Under the pieces are notes generated by a model. That model was not told where the DNA came from and made no database searches. It was given only the letters and a program-made list of their open reading frames with translations. This document shows positions 9,483 through 19,397 of a stretch of 32,342 bases of DNA, one piece after another. The DNA lies in assembly GCA_021814145.1 (NCBI GenBank), contig JAKAIY010000028.1:1-32342 (forward strand). Direction: 5' to 3'. Source of the DNA: Chloroflexota bacterium. Its GTDB lineage: Bacteria; Chloroflexota; Ktedonobacteria; Ktedonobacterales; JADMIN01. The first letter of the stretch is position 1, and the number at the start of each line of letters is the position of its first letter. The position numbers and the translations under genes are program-made.

Positions 9483-10520
9483 ATGAATTATCCAGATGAT
9501 TCCGCTGTCACGCTGCCACGCGCGCGGGCCGCTGCTTACAAGCAGCCAGCATTGACGCGGGGACTCGAAGCGTCATCCACGGCGCGGCTCCCCCGCTATG
9601 AAGTGGCCGTGCTTATTCCTTGCTATAACGAAGGGCTGACCATTGGCCCTGTTGTGCGCGGGTTCCGCGAAGCGCTTCCCGATGCGCGTGTCTATGTCTA
9701 TGACAACAATTCCAGCGATGACACAGCGCGCGTGGCCGCCGAGGCTGGAGCGATCGTCCGTCACGAGCCCCTTCAGGGGAAGGGAAACGTTGTGCGGCGC
9801 ATGTTCCGCGATGTTGAGGCCGACTTCTATGTGTTGGTAGATGGCGATGGCACATATGAGCCGCGGCAAGCGATCGAGATGATCACGCTGGCCGCCACTG
9901 GCTCCCGCGACATGGTGAATGGCGTGCGGGTAAGCGAGAAGGGTGAGCCAGCCTACCGCGCCGGCCATCAGCTTGGCAACGCGTTGCTGACGAGCATGGT
10001 TAAATTCCTGTTTGGTAACCGTATCGAAGACATGCTCTCTGGTTATAAGGTTTTCTCGCGCCGCTATGTAAAATCATTTCCCTCGCTGACAAAGGGGTTC
10101 GAAATCGAGACTGAGCTGACGGTGCACGCGCTCGAACTGCAGATGCCTATCGCGCACGTGCGCACTGTATACCGCGGTCGTCCGAAAGGGTCGCACAGCA
10201 AGCTCAACACCTTCCACGACGGGCGCAAGATTTTGCTCTATATCCTTGACCTGTTCCGTCAGGAGCGGCCGCTGCTCTTCTTCTCGCTTATCTCATTCTT
10301 CCTCACGGTCGTGGCCCTGGGGCTCTCCGTGCCACTCGCTATTACCTACTTCCAGACTGGTCTGGTGCCGCGATTTCCGACACTTTTTGTCATCGTTGGC
10401 ATGTTTCTGCTGGCCTGCATCAGCTTCTCCAATGGCCTCATTCTCGACACCATCACCCGTGGGCGGAGGGAAACGAAGATGATGAACTATCTCCGCATCC
10501 CCGCTGTGCGTGGCGAATAG
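9483..10520 (+). CDS. Glycosyltransferase family 2 (polyprenol-phosphate sugar transferase type) with C-terminal TM segments
   Basis: AVLIPCYNEGLTIGPVVRGFREALP, VYDNNSSDDTARVA, VLVDGDGTYEP; two C-terminal hydrophobic helices. Confidence 0.9.
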   Translation: MNYPDDSAVTLPRARAAAYKQPALTRGLEASSTARLPRYEVAVLIPCYNEGLTIGPVVRGFREALPDARVYVYDNNSSDDTARVAAEAGAIVRHEPLQGKGNVVRRMFRDVEADFYVLVDGDGTYEPRQAIEMITLAATGSRDMVNGVRVSEKGEPAYRAGHQLGNALLTSMVKFLFGNRIEDMLSGYKVFSRRYVKSFPSLTKGFEIETELTVHALELQMPIAHVRTVYRGRPKGSHSKLNTFHDGRKILLYILDLFRQERPLLFFSLISFFLTVVALGLSVPLAITYFQTGLVPRFPTLFVIVGMFLLACISFSNGLILDTITRGRRETKMMNYLRIPAVRGE

Positions 10521-10538
10521 CTTTGGAGAAGCGCGCGT

Positions 10539-12761
10539 ATGCTTATGGATGATCCAGCGGACACTGTCAAGCGCCCGCGCGTCAAGGCGGCATCGGGCGG
10601 ACTGGCGTCCGTAGCCGAGCCTGGCGCCGCTCCTTCGGTGACACGGTGGCTATCAGGCGCCAAGCGGTGGGCGCGCTTTCAGAGAGAGGCGCGATGGGCG
10701 CCGGGTGTATCAGCGCTCCTCATCTATATGCTCATCGCGCTCGCGTATTTCTGGTGGCCCATCCACAGCCACTTTGGCACGATGGCGATCAACGCTGGAA
10801 TCTCGGATTTTGGACAGAACCTCTGGTATCTGAAGTGGTGGCCGTATGCCGTCTCGCACGGACTCAATCCGTTCATCACGTACAAGATGTGGCATGCGTA
10901 TGGCTACAACCTGAGCTGGCAAACCTCACTGCCGGGGCTGTCACTTCTGGCGCTGCCGATTACCGCGACCTCAGGCGTCGTCGTCGCCTACAATAGCTGG
11001 GTGATTCTGTCTTTCGCGCTGACAGCCTGGGCGACCTTTATCCTTTGCTATCATCTGACCAGGCAGATCTGGGCGTCGCTCGTCGGCGGCTATCTCTTCG
11101 GCTTTTCCGGCTATATGCTCGCGCAGGCGACAGGGCATATTCATCTCATCGTCCTCTTTCCGGCGCCCATCGCTCTTTATCTCGCAACGCTGCGCTATGA
11201 AGGACGCATCAGCCGCGGACGCTACCTCGCGTTGACGCCGCTGCCGCTGCTGGCGCTGTTTCTGATATCAGTCGAAGAGTTCGCCTTGATCGCCATCTTC
11301 GCGTATCTCGCTTTAGGATTGTATCTGCTTATCGGCGCCGACCGGCGGCGGCAAACGCTGACACTGGCTGTCGAGTTAACAATCGCTTTCCTTATTACGG
11401 CCCTTGCGCTCACGCCCTACCTCTACTACATGGCCATCGGGTATTCGAAAGGCGAAGTCCACCCGATCTTCGCCTATTCAGGCGATGCGCTTGGCTTCGT
11501 CGTCCCGACGCGGGTATTCCTGCCGTTCTATAAGTACTTCCATGCGGTCCCGCTCTCCTGCGGAAACCAGGCGGAATGCGATACCTATGTTGGTTTGCCG
11601 CTGGCGCTGCTGATGATCGTGTTTGCCATCAGACGCTGGGTCAAGCCCTTCGACAGGACGCTTATCCTTCTGGCGCTGATCGGCGTCGCCTTTACCCTGG
11701 GGCCAACGCTTTTCATCGCGCATGTCCCAACAATCCCGTCTCCGATGCGGCTCGTCTTCCGGCTTCCGCTCATCCAGAAATCGTTGCCTGTTCGCTATGC
11801 GATGTTCGTGGATCTCATTGGCGCCATCATGGCGGCATTGTGGCTGGCGAATAATGTCAGGCGGCAAGTGGTTAAAATCGCTCTTGGCCTGGCTCTCACA
11901 CTTGTCCTCATTCCGAACCTGCAGACGGGTGTCTTTTTCTCGCCGGTGGATGTTCCTCCGTTTTTCAGCACGACGATGTATCAACAGTACATCAAGCCCA
12001 ATGACAATGTGTGGATCCTCCCCCTGAATTTCGATCGCACTGATATGCTCTGGCAACAGGCGGCCAACTACTCCTTCAATCTCACCTCTGGATACGGAGG
12101 ATTCACCCCGCCACCAGAGAATGCGCTTCCAGTCAACCTGCTTTTCAGCGCCAACGAGATCCATAACGGGCAGCCGGCCTTGCCGCAGCCACAAACAGCG
12201 GCCGCCGCTAACGCCTATCAGTATTACATGGAGCAGTATGTCGCGACGGAGCGTGTCAATGACATTGTCGTGCAGGAGCGCTACTTCACGGCATGCCGCG
12301 CCTACCTGGAGTTCTTGCGTGAGGCCCCACTACACGTCGGCGGGGTCTGGCTCTATCCCGTGCCGCCATCGTTCAGCCAGGCTACGCTACCCGGCGAGCA
12401 GGTGGCGGGGGAGCCTGTCAGCCGTCCCTACGCGCTCACTGGCTCCGCGCGATGGGATGATGTGGCCCAGCAGCTTGTCGTTCCGGCGCATACCGCCGGT
12501 GAGGCGCTGGCGACATTGACCGATACGTTTCCTTCGGGGAAATATGATGTCACGTTGAGCATATCCAGCGTGTCACAGGACCCCGTCGCCTATGCGGAGA
12601 TCGTCGTCAATGGCGTCACCACACCGGTCGCGCTGACGAATGGTGTCACGCATACCAGCCTGAGTGTGGCGGGCAAGTCTGGCTCTGTGACTATACGGAT
12701 TATCAGTCTGGGTGGCGCGGCGTTCACCATTGGTGACGCGACAATGACGACAGCGCATTAA
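10539..12761 (+). CDS. Large polytopic GT-C-like membrane protein with C-terminal soluble domain
   Basis: 740 aa; many TM segments; C-terminal beta-rich segment (KYDVTLSISSVSQDPVAYAEIVVNGVTTPVALTNG...); 18 bp downstream of the GT2 gene. Confidence 0.7.
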   Translation: MLMDDPADTVKRPRVKAASGGLASVAEPGAAPSVTRWLSGAKRWARFQREARWAPGVSALLIYMLIALAYFWWPIHSHFGTMAINAGISDFGQNLWYLKWWPYAVSHGLNPFITYKMWHAYGYNLSWQTSLPGLSLLALPITATSGVVVAYNSWVILSFALTAWATFILCYHLTRQIWASLVGGYLFGFSGYMLAQATGHIHLIVLFPAPIALYLATLRYEGRISRGRYLALTPLPLLALFLISVEEFALIAIFAYLALGLYLLIGADRRRQTLTLAVELTIAFLITALALTPYLYYMAIGYSKGEVHPIFAYSGDALGFVVPTRVFLPFYKYFHAVPLSCGNQAECDTYVGLPLALLMIVFAIRRWVKPFDRTLILLALIGVAFTLGPTLFIAHVPTIPSPMRLVFRLPLIQKSLPVRYAMFVDLIGAIMAALWLANNVRRQVVKIALGLALTLVLIPNLQTGVFFSPVDVPPFFSTTMYQQYIKPNDNVWILPLNFDRTDMLWQQAANYSFNLTSGYGGFTPPPENALPVNLLFSANEIHNGQPALPQPQTAAAANAYQYYMEQYVATERVNDIVVQERYFTACRAYLEFLREAPLHVGGVWLYPVPPSFSQATLPGEQVAGEPVSRPYALTGSARWDDVAQQLVVPAHTAGEALATLTDTFPSGKYDVTLSISSVSQDPVAYAEIVVNGVTTPVALTNGVTHTSLSVAGKSGSVTIRIISLGGAAFTIGDATMTTAH

Positions 12762-13085
12762 ACCGGGGTCGCAAGCTGGGGAATGACTTGCTTCATGGTT
12801 CAACCGGGGGGAAGCGCTCACCCCGCCGCTAGCGCATGAACGCCGAATATCACCCCATGCGGTACGCGGGACCACATGCGAGCGCCCATCCACGTATCCG
12901 CCGCTGGAGTCAAGCGCCAGGCGCTGACAGCGCGCCGGCGCGTCTCCGTCGCCCTTGTCTTGCGGTCGCTGCCAGGTTCCGCGCGCCTGCGCGCGTGGTG
13001 AGCGGGCGTCACGCATCGCCGCACACCTGGAGCCCCGGCAGAGTAATCAGAAACATCGGCCGCCACCTCCTGCGGCAACGACGCG

Positions 13086-14648
13086 CTAGGAGCCTGTCTG
13101 GCCTGGCGTGAGCCGCACGTAGAGCGCGTTTCCATCGCCGAAGTCCGCCATCTTCTGATAGTGTTCCTTAAGCCAGGGCATGAAACCAGGCACGACTGAG
13201 AGACGGCCTGTAGCGAGAACGACGACGCGGATATGGTCACGAGTGATGATCGCTTCGAGCTGCGCGGCGGTGAGGTAGCCCGACGTGACACGGACAAACG
13301 AGGTGTCCACCAATTCGGGCGGCACGTCGTGGCCCGTGGCGGCGGCGGCGTACTGGTCATCCGTGACGATAATTTCGCCGGGTGTGGTAAACGACTGGAT
13401 GGCGGCCATCTGCGCTTGCGTCAACCGGGATGGCTGCGCGAGCGCCGCCTGCCGGGTAGTCTCGAGGGCGATGTACGCGCTACCCGCGAATACGATGAGC
13501 GTGATCAGAATCATCGCCCGCGCTAGCCAGCGACCCGGCGCGCGTGTCGCGACGGGCGCGAGCATGGCTGGCGCCAGCCCCGACATCAGCGCCATGCACG
13601 GCGCCATGATGATGGCGATGTGCTCAAAGAGCGGGACCTGCCGGACGAGAATCAACATGGACGCCACCAGCCAGAGCAGTGGTGGCCCTATGCGCCAGTC
13701 ACGCCGCCACAGCGCCACGCCCAGGGCCAGCGCGGCGGTAACGCCCTCCCACCGGCCTTCATGAAGCAGGACGTGCATATTTTCTATGAGCGAGGCGCTC
13801 TGCGTGCGAGCGGCGGCAAGGTGGAACGCGACCGCCTGATGCCACAGCGCGCCGAAGCTGCCCGCGAACGGCGCTAGCGCGATCAAGGTCGCGCCAATGC
13901 CAGCCGCCGCGACCAGCCCCAGATCGCGCGCCGCCGCGTATGCGCCGATCCGCAACCCGACTGGCGTTGGGCGGCGTATGCGGCCTTCACCGCCGTCAAA
14001 CGCGCGCAGCAAAGGCGCGCCCAGATAGAGCGCAATCGGGACAAGCGCGACAAACTCCACCAGCTTCATGAGCGTCGCCACCGCGGTCACTGCGCCCGCC
14101 AGCGCGGCCAGCGCGAGCCGCCAACGTCCGAAGTGGCGCGACGCCGCGACGGCCAGCGCGACCGCGAGTATCTCAATCGCGACAGCTGGGACATCCGCCT
14201 GTAAGGTGCGCGCCTGAAGCGCGTAATGGAAGTCCACGACAAGCAGCATGGCGGCGATCAGTCCTGTCCATTTGCCGCCTATCATGGAGCCCAGCCAGTA
14301 GATCGCCACGACACCCACCAGAGCGTAAATCACGATTCCGATGCGCGCGGCGGCGATGGTCTGGCCAAACGCCATGTAGAAAGGAAAGACGCTGGGCAGG
14401 AAGAGCGGCGCCTGAGACGAGAAAACCGAGGAGAAGAGCGGGTGGCCCGCCGCCATGGCGCGCAAGGACTGCCAGTAGACGCCCTCATCAGTATCATCTG
14501 AAAAGCCGGCGATTGGCCAGAGATACATCGCCGCAGCCATGAAGACAAGCAATAACGCGAGCCAGTCTTCTAGCGAGAGGACACTCCTGAGCGCGGCGCG
14601 AAGATCAAAAGCGCGCTTTCGACTGTCGTGGGGAGCCAAGGTAGTCAC
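13086..14648 (-). CDS. GT39-like integral membrane glycosyltransferase (paralog 2)
   Basis: DDTDEGVYWQSLRAMAAGHPLFSSVFSSQAP and C-terminal TTPGEIIVTDDQYAAAA...VDTSFVRVTSGYLTAAQLEAI match paralog 1; GTG start. Confidence 0.82.
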   Translation of the reverse strand: MTTLAPHDSRKRAFDLRAALRSVLSLEDWLALLLVFMAAAMYLWPIAGFSDDTDEGVYWQSLRAMAAGHPLFSSVFSSQAPLFLPSVFPFYMAFGQTIAAARIGIVIYALVGVVAIYWLGSMIGGKWTGLIAAMLLVVDFHYALQARTLQADVPAVAIEILAVALAVAASRHFGRWRLALAALAGAVTAVATLMKLVEFVALVPIALYLGAPLLRAFDGGEGRIRRPTPVGLRIGAYAAARDLGLVAAAGIGATLIALAPFAGSFGALWHQAVAFHLAAARTQSASLIENMHVLLHEGRWEGVTAALALGVALWRRDWRIGPPLLWLVASMLILVRQVPLFEHIAIIMAPCMALMSGLAPAMLAPVATRAPGRWLARAMILITLIVFAGSAYIALETTRQAALAQPSRLTQAQMAAIQSFTTPGEIIVTDDQYAAAATGHDVPPELVDTSFVRVTSGYLTAAQLEAIITRDHIRVVVLATGRLSVVPGFMPWLKEHYQKMADFGDGNALYVRLTPGQTGS

Positions 14649-14907
14649 TTCGGGAGACTCTCTTTCACGGGCTGGAGTAGCGGCATGGACAAGCCTGGCA
14701 GGACCGCAAGCTCCGTGCCTTGAGGGGAAGCCATGAACTCCTGGCTGTAACCGCGGAACACTTCTCCAATATCTCCCAGTATGCTACGCTTTCTTGCCGA
14801 TGCGTGATAGAACCTACCAAAATGGGCGTGTGGTTTTCTACAAGATGGCTCGCTATGCGTTGTTATATCTGGGCAGTCCTGATGGAGCGGCCTGCGCTTT
14901 GGGCGGT

Positions 14908-14924
14908 CATCACATCATGTGATG
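14908..14924. repeat. 17-bp palindrome CATCACAT-C-ATGTGATG, candidate operator
   Basis: Perfect 8-bp inverted repeat with a single central base, in the divergent region between GT39 paralog 2 and the GT87 gene. Confidence 0.5.
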
Positions 14925-15037
14925 CGCGCTCTCTAGCGCTCCATACGCGAGATGAGAATATACCGCGCTCCAGAGTGGGCAAGCCAGTGACATGACGCTG
15001 AACTGGCTTGCGTCGCCGCTGTAGCAAGGGACGTATC

Positions 15038-16429
15038 ATGTTCGATACCGAAAAGCGCGTTTCCGTGCGGCTGCCGTCCGGGAATACAGGAGGCGGCGAA
15101 GGAGCGAGATCCTGGACCGCGGCGGAGCTGGTAGCCGGGGGACTCTTGCTCGCGGCGTGCGGCGCGCTCTCGAACTATCTGGGGGCGATCCTGCGTCCCA
15201 ACGCGCTAGGCAATGTGAGCGGCCAGTTTGGGCAGGATATCCTGCCGGCTTACCAGGCCGCGCAGCAGATTCTGCTGGGACACGGGCCAGCCATGTACGA
15301 TCCGGCGATTGTTCATGGCTACACCTACTCGCCTTTCTTCGCCTGGCTGTTCACGCCTTTCGCGCTGCTCCCGTGGCGGACCGCGATTATCGTCTGGTTT
15401 CTGCTTTCCTCGGTGTGGCTCTGGATTGCGGTGTTCCTGCTGGAGCGGATTTTCAGTGAGGTGGCGCCCGCACAGCTGCGCTCGCTGCGGATCGCGAGGT
15501 TGCCACTGATACCCGCGCTGGCGGCGATCTGGATCGGCATTCCCCCATCCGTACAGGCGACGCTGGAGTTTGGCCAGGTTGACTACATCAACCTGGCGCT
15601 GCTGGCAGGCGCTTTTCTCTGCCTGCTTCGCCGCCGGGACGGGCTCGCTGGGGCGTTGATCGTGCTCGCGGCGCTGCTCAAGATTACGCCCATTGGCCTG
15701 CTGGCGGTGTTCGTGCTCTTCCGGCGCTGGCGGGCGCTCGCCTTTGGCGCGCTTACGCTGGTCGCGTGTATTGGCGTGACAAGTCTTGATCCCAGGGTCG
15801 GGATCGAGAGCTGGATTCGCATGCAGCAAGGTGTCAACGCCAATTTCGCCTTCATCTTTGTCGTGTATTCAAATGAATCACTGGCGAGCGTCTTCGCCCA
15901 TCTCGTGACGCTTCTACATCACCATCTCACGCCGCAACGCGCTGAGTATCTCGGTTTCGCTGTCGCGATCCCGCTCTTTGTGGCCGCGCTGGCGTTCGGG
16001 CTCCAGCGGAGATTCCGCGAGTCGCCAGACTGGATCATGGCCGTGGCCGCTGGCCTGGGCGCGGTTTTGCTCGCGTCACCGCTAAACTGGGATCATTCAT
16101 ACGTCATCGCCGCTATTCCCGCGGCCATCCTGCTTGGGCGCATCGCCACAAAATGGCTCGCGACGCGCCGGATCGGGTGGTTTGAGATCGTGGGCGTTCT
16201 CAGCGCGGCCACTCTCGCGAGCTGGCCGCTCACCGCTGGGCTGGCTGTGGCGATGACCAGCTCAATAGCGCTGCGCCTGTCAGGAATCGCCCTCATCAGC
16301 GCCCGCCCGCTCGCGCTGCTTCTGATTGTCTGCCTGTTGCTCTGGGACCTGTGGAGGAGCCATCCATCTGAGCAGGGTGCGAAGATCAGCGCGCAGCTGG
16401 CGCCGGGCCAGGTCGCCACGCCCGAATGA
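15038..16429 (+). CDS. Glycosyltransferase family 87 (DUF2029) membrane protein
   Basis: TYSPFFAWLFTPFALLPWRTAIIVW and GALIVLAALLKITPIGLLAVFVLFRRWRAL are typical of GT87; likely ATG at 15038 inside the 15008 ORF. Confidence 0.85.
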   Translation: MFDTEKRVSVRLPSGNTGGGEGARSWTAAELVAGGLLLAACGALSNYLGAILRPNALGNVSGQFGQDILPAYQAAQQILLGHGPAMYDPAIVHGYTYSPFFAWLFTPFALLPWRTAIIVWFLLSSVWLWIAVFLLERIFSEVAPAQLRSLRIARLPLIPALAAIWIGIPPSVQATLEFGQVDYINLALLAGAFLCLLRRRDGLAGALIVLAALLKITPIGLLAVFVLFRRWRALAFGALTLVACIGVTSLDPRVGIESWIRMQQGVNANFAFIFVVYSNESLASVFAHLVTLLHHHLTPQRAEYLGFAVAIPLFVAALAFGLQRRFRESPDWIMAVAAGLGAVLLASPLNWDHSYVIAAIPAAILLGRIATKWLATRRIGWFEIVGVLSAATLASWPLTAGLAVAMTSSIALRLSGIALISARPLALLLIVCLLLWDLWRSHPSEQGAKISAQLAPGQVATPE

Positions 16430-16435
16430 GCTGTC

Positions 16436-16487
16436 GCGGCGGGATGGGTCGCTAGCGGGGTGAGGTGGATTCCCGCCCGCCCGCCGC
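16436..16487. terminator. Possible bidirectional terminator hairpin between convergent genes
   Basis: GCGGCGGG (16436-16443) pairs with CCCGCCGC (16480-16487); no clear U tract. Confidence 0.3.
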
Positions 16488-18023
16488 TCAGGCGACGCTG
16501 GAGCCGGACGGCACGCGGATGTAGATGTCGTACCCCTTGCCGGCATGCGCGGCCAGAGCGTAGTGGCTGCGCAGCCAGGGCATGAAGCCGGGAAGGTTGA
16601 CCAGGCGATTGGTGCCCAGGACGATGACGCGAATGTTATCGCGCTCGATGACGCGCTCAATCTGGGACGCCGTGAGATAGCCTGTGGTGATGCGCACGTA
16701 TGACGTATCTACCAGGTCGGGCGGCACACTGTGGCCCGCCTGCGCGACGATATACTGATCGTCAGTCACGATCAGCTCGCCGGGCATGCTGAAGGTGTTG
16801 ATGGCGGCTATCCGCGTCTGGGCGCTCTCCAGGGTCCCTTTACTGAGGCTCGACGCGCTTGCGCTGATAGCGTTCACGGCCATGTTCACAAAGACGGCGA
16901 GGAGAACCAGCGTCGCGGCGGCCATGAGCCAGCGGCCGAGGGGCCGGCTCATGGCTGGCGTGATAAGGCCGGGCGCGAGCGCGAGCACGAGCGCGACGCC
17001 TGGCGAAACCAGCACGGTGTAATGGTCAAAGAACGGGTTGAGCTGTTTCACCATCAGGATGGAGGCCAGGAGCCAGAGCGTCGGGATCGCCATCCACCAT
17101 GCCCGCCGCCAGATCGCTACGCCAACGACAATGATGGCGAGCGGACCAAGCACGACGAAGCTGTTGATCACGGTGGTGGCGTCGCCCGTAAGCTTGGGCG
17201 GTAGGCCTTTCTGGGCGGCGATGTGGAATGTGACGACCTGATCCCACATGGCGGAGAACGAGCCCAGAAATGGCGCCAGCAGCAGGAGCGCCGCGGTCAG
17301 CGCGCCAGCCGCGAGCCAGGCCAGACCGGGTAGCGCGGCCCGCGCGCTCTGGCGCAGTCCGGCGGATGTCGGGCGCCTCAGCCGGCCCTGCCCGGCGTCG
17401 AACGCGCTGTAAAGCGGCGTCGCGAGGTACAGGACGGCTGGGACCATGGCGACGACGCCGGTCAGCTTGATAAGGGCGCCATAGACCACAGCGGCCCCGC
17501 TGAGGAAGGCGAGCCAGCGGCGCGTTGTCCCGGCGCGACGGCTCGCGGCGACCGCCAGCGCGACCGCCAGAATGCTGATCGCGACCGCCGGGCCGTCAGA
17601 TTCAAGGGTGCGCGCCTGCTGAAGATAGTACGGCTCAAAGGCGAGGAGCGCCGCCGCGGTGAGTCCGGCCCACAGGCCAGCTATTTCGGAGGCCAGCCAG
17701 TACATCGCGATGACGCCAATCAGGCCAAAGAGCGCGATCCCGATCCGCGCCGCCGCGATGCTCTGGCCGAACGCCATGTAGATGGGATAGAGGCTGACCA
17801 GAAAGTAGGGCGGCTGTGAGGAGAAGACCGAAGTGAAGAGCGGATGGCCCGCCGCCATCGCGCGCAGGGACTGCCAGTAGACGCCTTCATCGTAGTTGTC
17901 CGAAAAATAGTTGATGAGCAGCAGATACAGTGTGGCGGCGCCGATAACGATCAGCGTCGCGAGAGCGTTCCTGAGCGCCGCGCCCCGCCGCATGAGCGTT
18001 TCTATCAGGCTGGATCGTGTCAT
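16488..18023 (-). CDS. GT39-like integral membrane glycosyltransferase (paralog 3)
   Basis: NYDEGVYWQSLRAMAAGHPLFTSVFSSQPP and C-terminal MPGELIVTDDQYIVAQAGHSVPPDLVDTSYVRITTGYLTASQIE; start ATG (MTRSSLIET) at 18023 preferred over TTG at 18053. Confidence 0.82.
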   Translation of the reverse strand: MTRSSLIETLMRRGAALRNALATLIVIGAATLYLLLINYFSDNYDEGVYWQSLRAMAAGHPLFTSVFSSQPPYFLVSLYPIYMAFGQSIAAARIGIALFGLIGVIAMYWLASEIAGLWAGLTAAALLAFEPYYLQQARTLESDGPAVAISILAVALAVAASRRAGTTRRWLAFLSGAAVVYGALIKLTGVVAMVPAVLYLATPLYSAFDAGQGRLRRPTSAGLRQSARAALPGLAWLAAGALTAALLLLAPFLGSFSAMWDQVVTFHIAAQKGLPPKLTGDATTVINSFVVLGPLAIIVVGVAIWRRAWWMAIPTLWLLASILMVKQLNPFFDHYTVLVSPGVALVLALAPGLITPAMSRPLGRWLMAAATLVLLAVFVNMAVNAISASASSLSKGTLESAQTRIAAINTFSMPGELIVTDDQYIVAQAGHSVPPDLVDTSYVRITTGYLTASQIERVIERDNIRVIVLGTNRLVNLPGFMPWLRSHYALAAHAGKGYDIYIRVPSGSSVA

Positions 18024-18169
18024 GCTCTGCCCGGTTGTTGTTATAGGCGCCAACGTCTCACTCCATTTCCCCGAAATCGTCCTCGCCGGGAGCTGCCCAT
18101 CTCACCGCGGCGCCTGGCCCGCGCACACGCTCCGCCCGCGACGGAGAGCCAGGGCAGGCGCCCTGGTGG

Positions 18170-19309
18170 TCAACGCCTGGCAAGCCGGGCGCTGTCCGCG
18201 CTGGCGGAAGCGCCGTCTGTCTCGCCAAACCGCAGCAGCAGCAGATCGAGCGCCATCTCTGGCGTCATGCGGCTGGACTTGAGCGCCACGTCCACTTCCA
18301 GCGCGGCATGGTGCGCCGCGTTGAGCTGGGCGAAAGTGAACTGGCGCACGAGCGGGAGCGCCTTGTCCACGGTGTAAGGCGCGATGCCTGTTGTGGCGGC
18401 GATCTGCTGCCCGCGCATTCCGCGCTCACTGAGCGCCTTGACCTGGATCAGCGTGCGGATTTGGGAGGCGATCAGGCCCAGCACTTGGAGCGGCGCCTGC
18501 CCGTCGGCAAGGAATTCATGGAGCAGAGCGAGCGCGTGGGCGCGCTGGCGGCGGGCGAGCGCGTCGGTCAAATCGAACCCGCGCGACTGGCGCAGGTCGG
18601 GCGTGAGCGCGCGGACGGCGGCGGCGTCAATCCCGCCGCCCTTGCCCGCGTAGACGCTCAGCTTTTCGAGCTCGCTCGCCAGCGCGCGCGGGTTGTCGCC
18701 AACCGCCTCGATGAGTCGCTTCGCCGCGTCCGGCGTGATGCTCGCGCCCATCGCCTTCGCGCGCCGCTCCACCCAGCGCTCCAGTTGCGGGCCGGTGGGG
18801 ATGGAGAACTGCTTCGCCTCGCCATGTTTCTTCGCGCCTTCGACGAGCGTCGTCAGTGTGGCGTTAGGCTTGCGCTCCAGCGGGTCCTGCATGGCGACGA
18901 CAACCAGCGTCGCCGTGTCGGGGATCTTCGGCGCGTACTCCAGCAGCGCCTTGACGAGCGCGCGCGCGTCGAGCTTCTTGTCCTGCCTGCCCTTGCCGTT
19001 CACGCTGGGCGCGGCGTCTTCCGCGTCGTCGCTGTCGCTGTCCGCGTCGTCATCTTCCGCCGCGCTGTCCGCGTCGTCGCTGTTGCCGCCCTTGCCGGAG
19101 GCGCGCTTCTGTTTGGGCAGTCCCAGCACGACGACCAGCCGCCGCTCGCTCAGGAACGGCAGCGTGTCGCAGATGACGCGAATCCGGGCGGGGTCAGCCT
19201 CATCGCCGGTGAAGACATCCTGGTTGATGTCAAATCCACCGGTCGCCCGCAGCCGGTCGAGCTCTTCCCGCGCCGAAAATTCGTCGGTTCCGTAATAGAC
19301 GAGAAACAT
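18170..19309 (-). CDS. holA: DNA polymerase III subunit delta
   Basis: MFLVYYGTDEFSAREELDRLR start; PFLSERRLVVVLGLP; C-terminal SQIRTLIQVKALSERGMRGQQIAATTGIAPYTVDKALPLVRQFT. Start moved to ATG at 19309. Confidence 0.88.
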   Translation of the reverse strand: MFLVYYGTDEFSAREELDRLRATGGFDINQDVFTGDEADPARIRVICDTLPFLSERRLVVVLGLPKQKRASGKGGNSDDADSAAEDDDADSDSDDAEDAAPSVNGKGRQDKKLDARALVKALLEYAPKIPDTATLVVVAMQDPLERKPNATLTTLVEGAKKHGEAKQFSIPTGPQLERWVERRAKAMGASITPDAAKRLIEAVGDNPRALASELEKLSVYAGKGGGIDAAAVRALTPDLRQSRGFDLTDALARRQRAHALALLHEFLADGQAPLQVLGLIASQIRTLIQVKALSERGMRGQQIAATTGIAPYTVDKALPLVRQFTFAQLNAAHHAALEVDVALKSSRMTPEMALDLLLLRFGETDGASASADSARLARR

Positions 19310-19397
19310 AGCCGCATTGTATGCCGCCCGCGCGGCGCGGCGCAAACACCCCAAGAGCGTATGAGGATGTTAGAATATCCCCCCATCGCTGTGACTG

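Noticed and set aside
14720-14995. 91-aa ORF in the divergent region before the GT87 gene
   Set aside because: No convincing Shine-Dalgarno or recognisable motif; more likely regulatory DNA.
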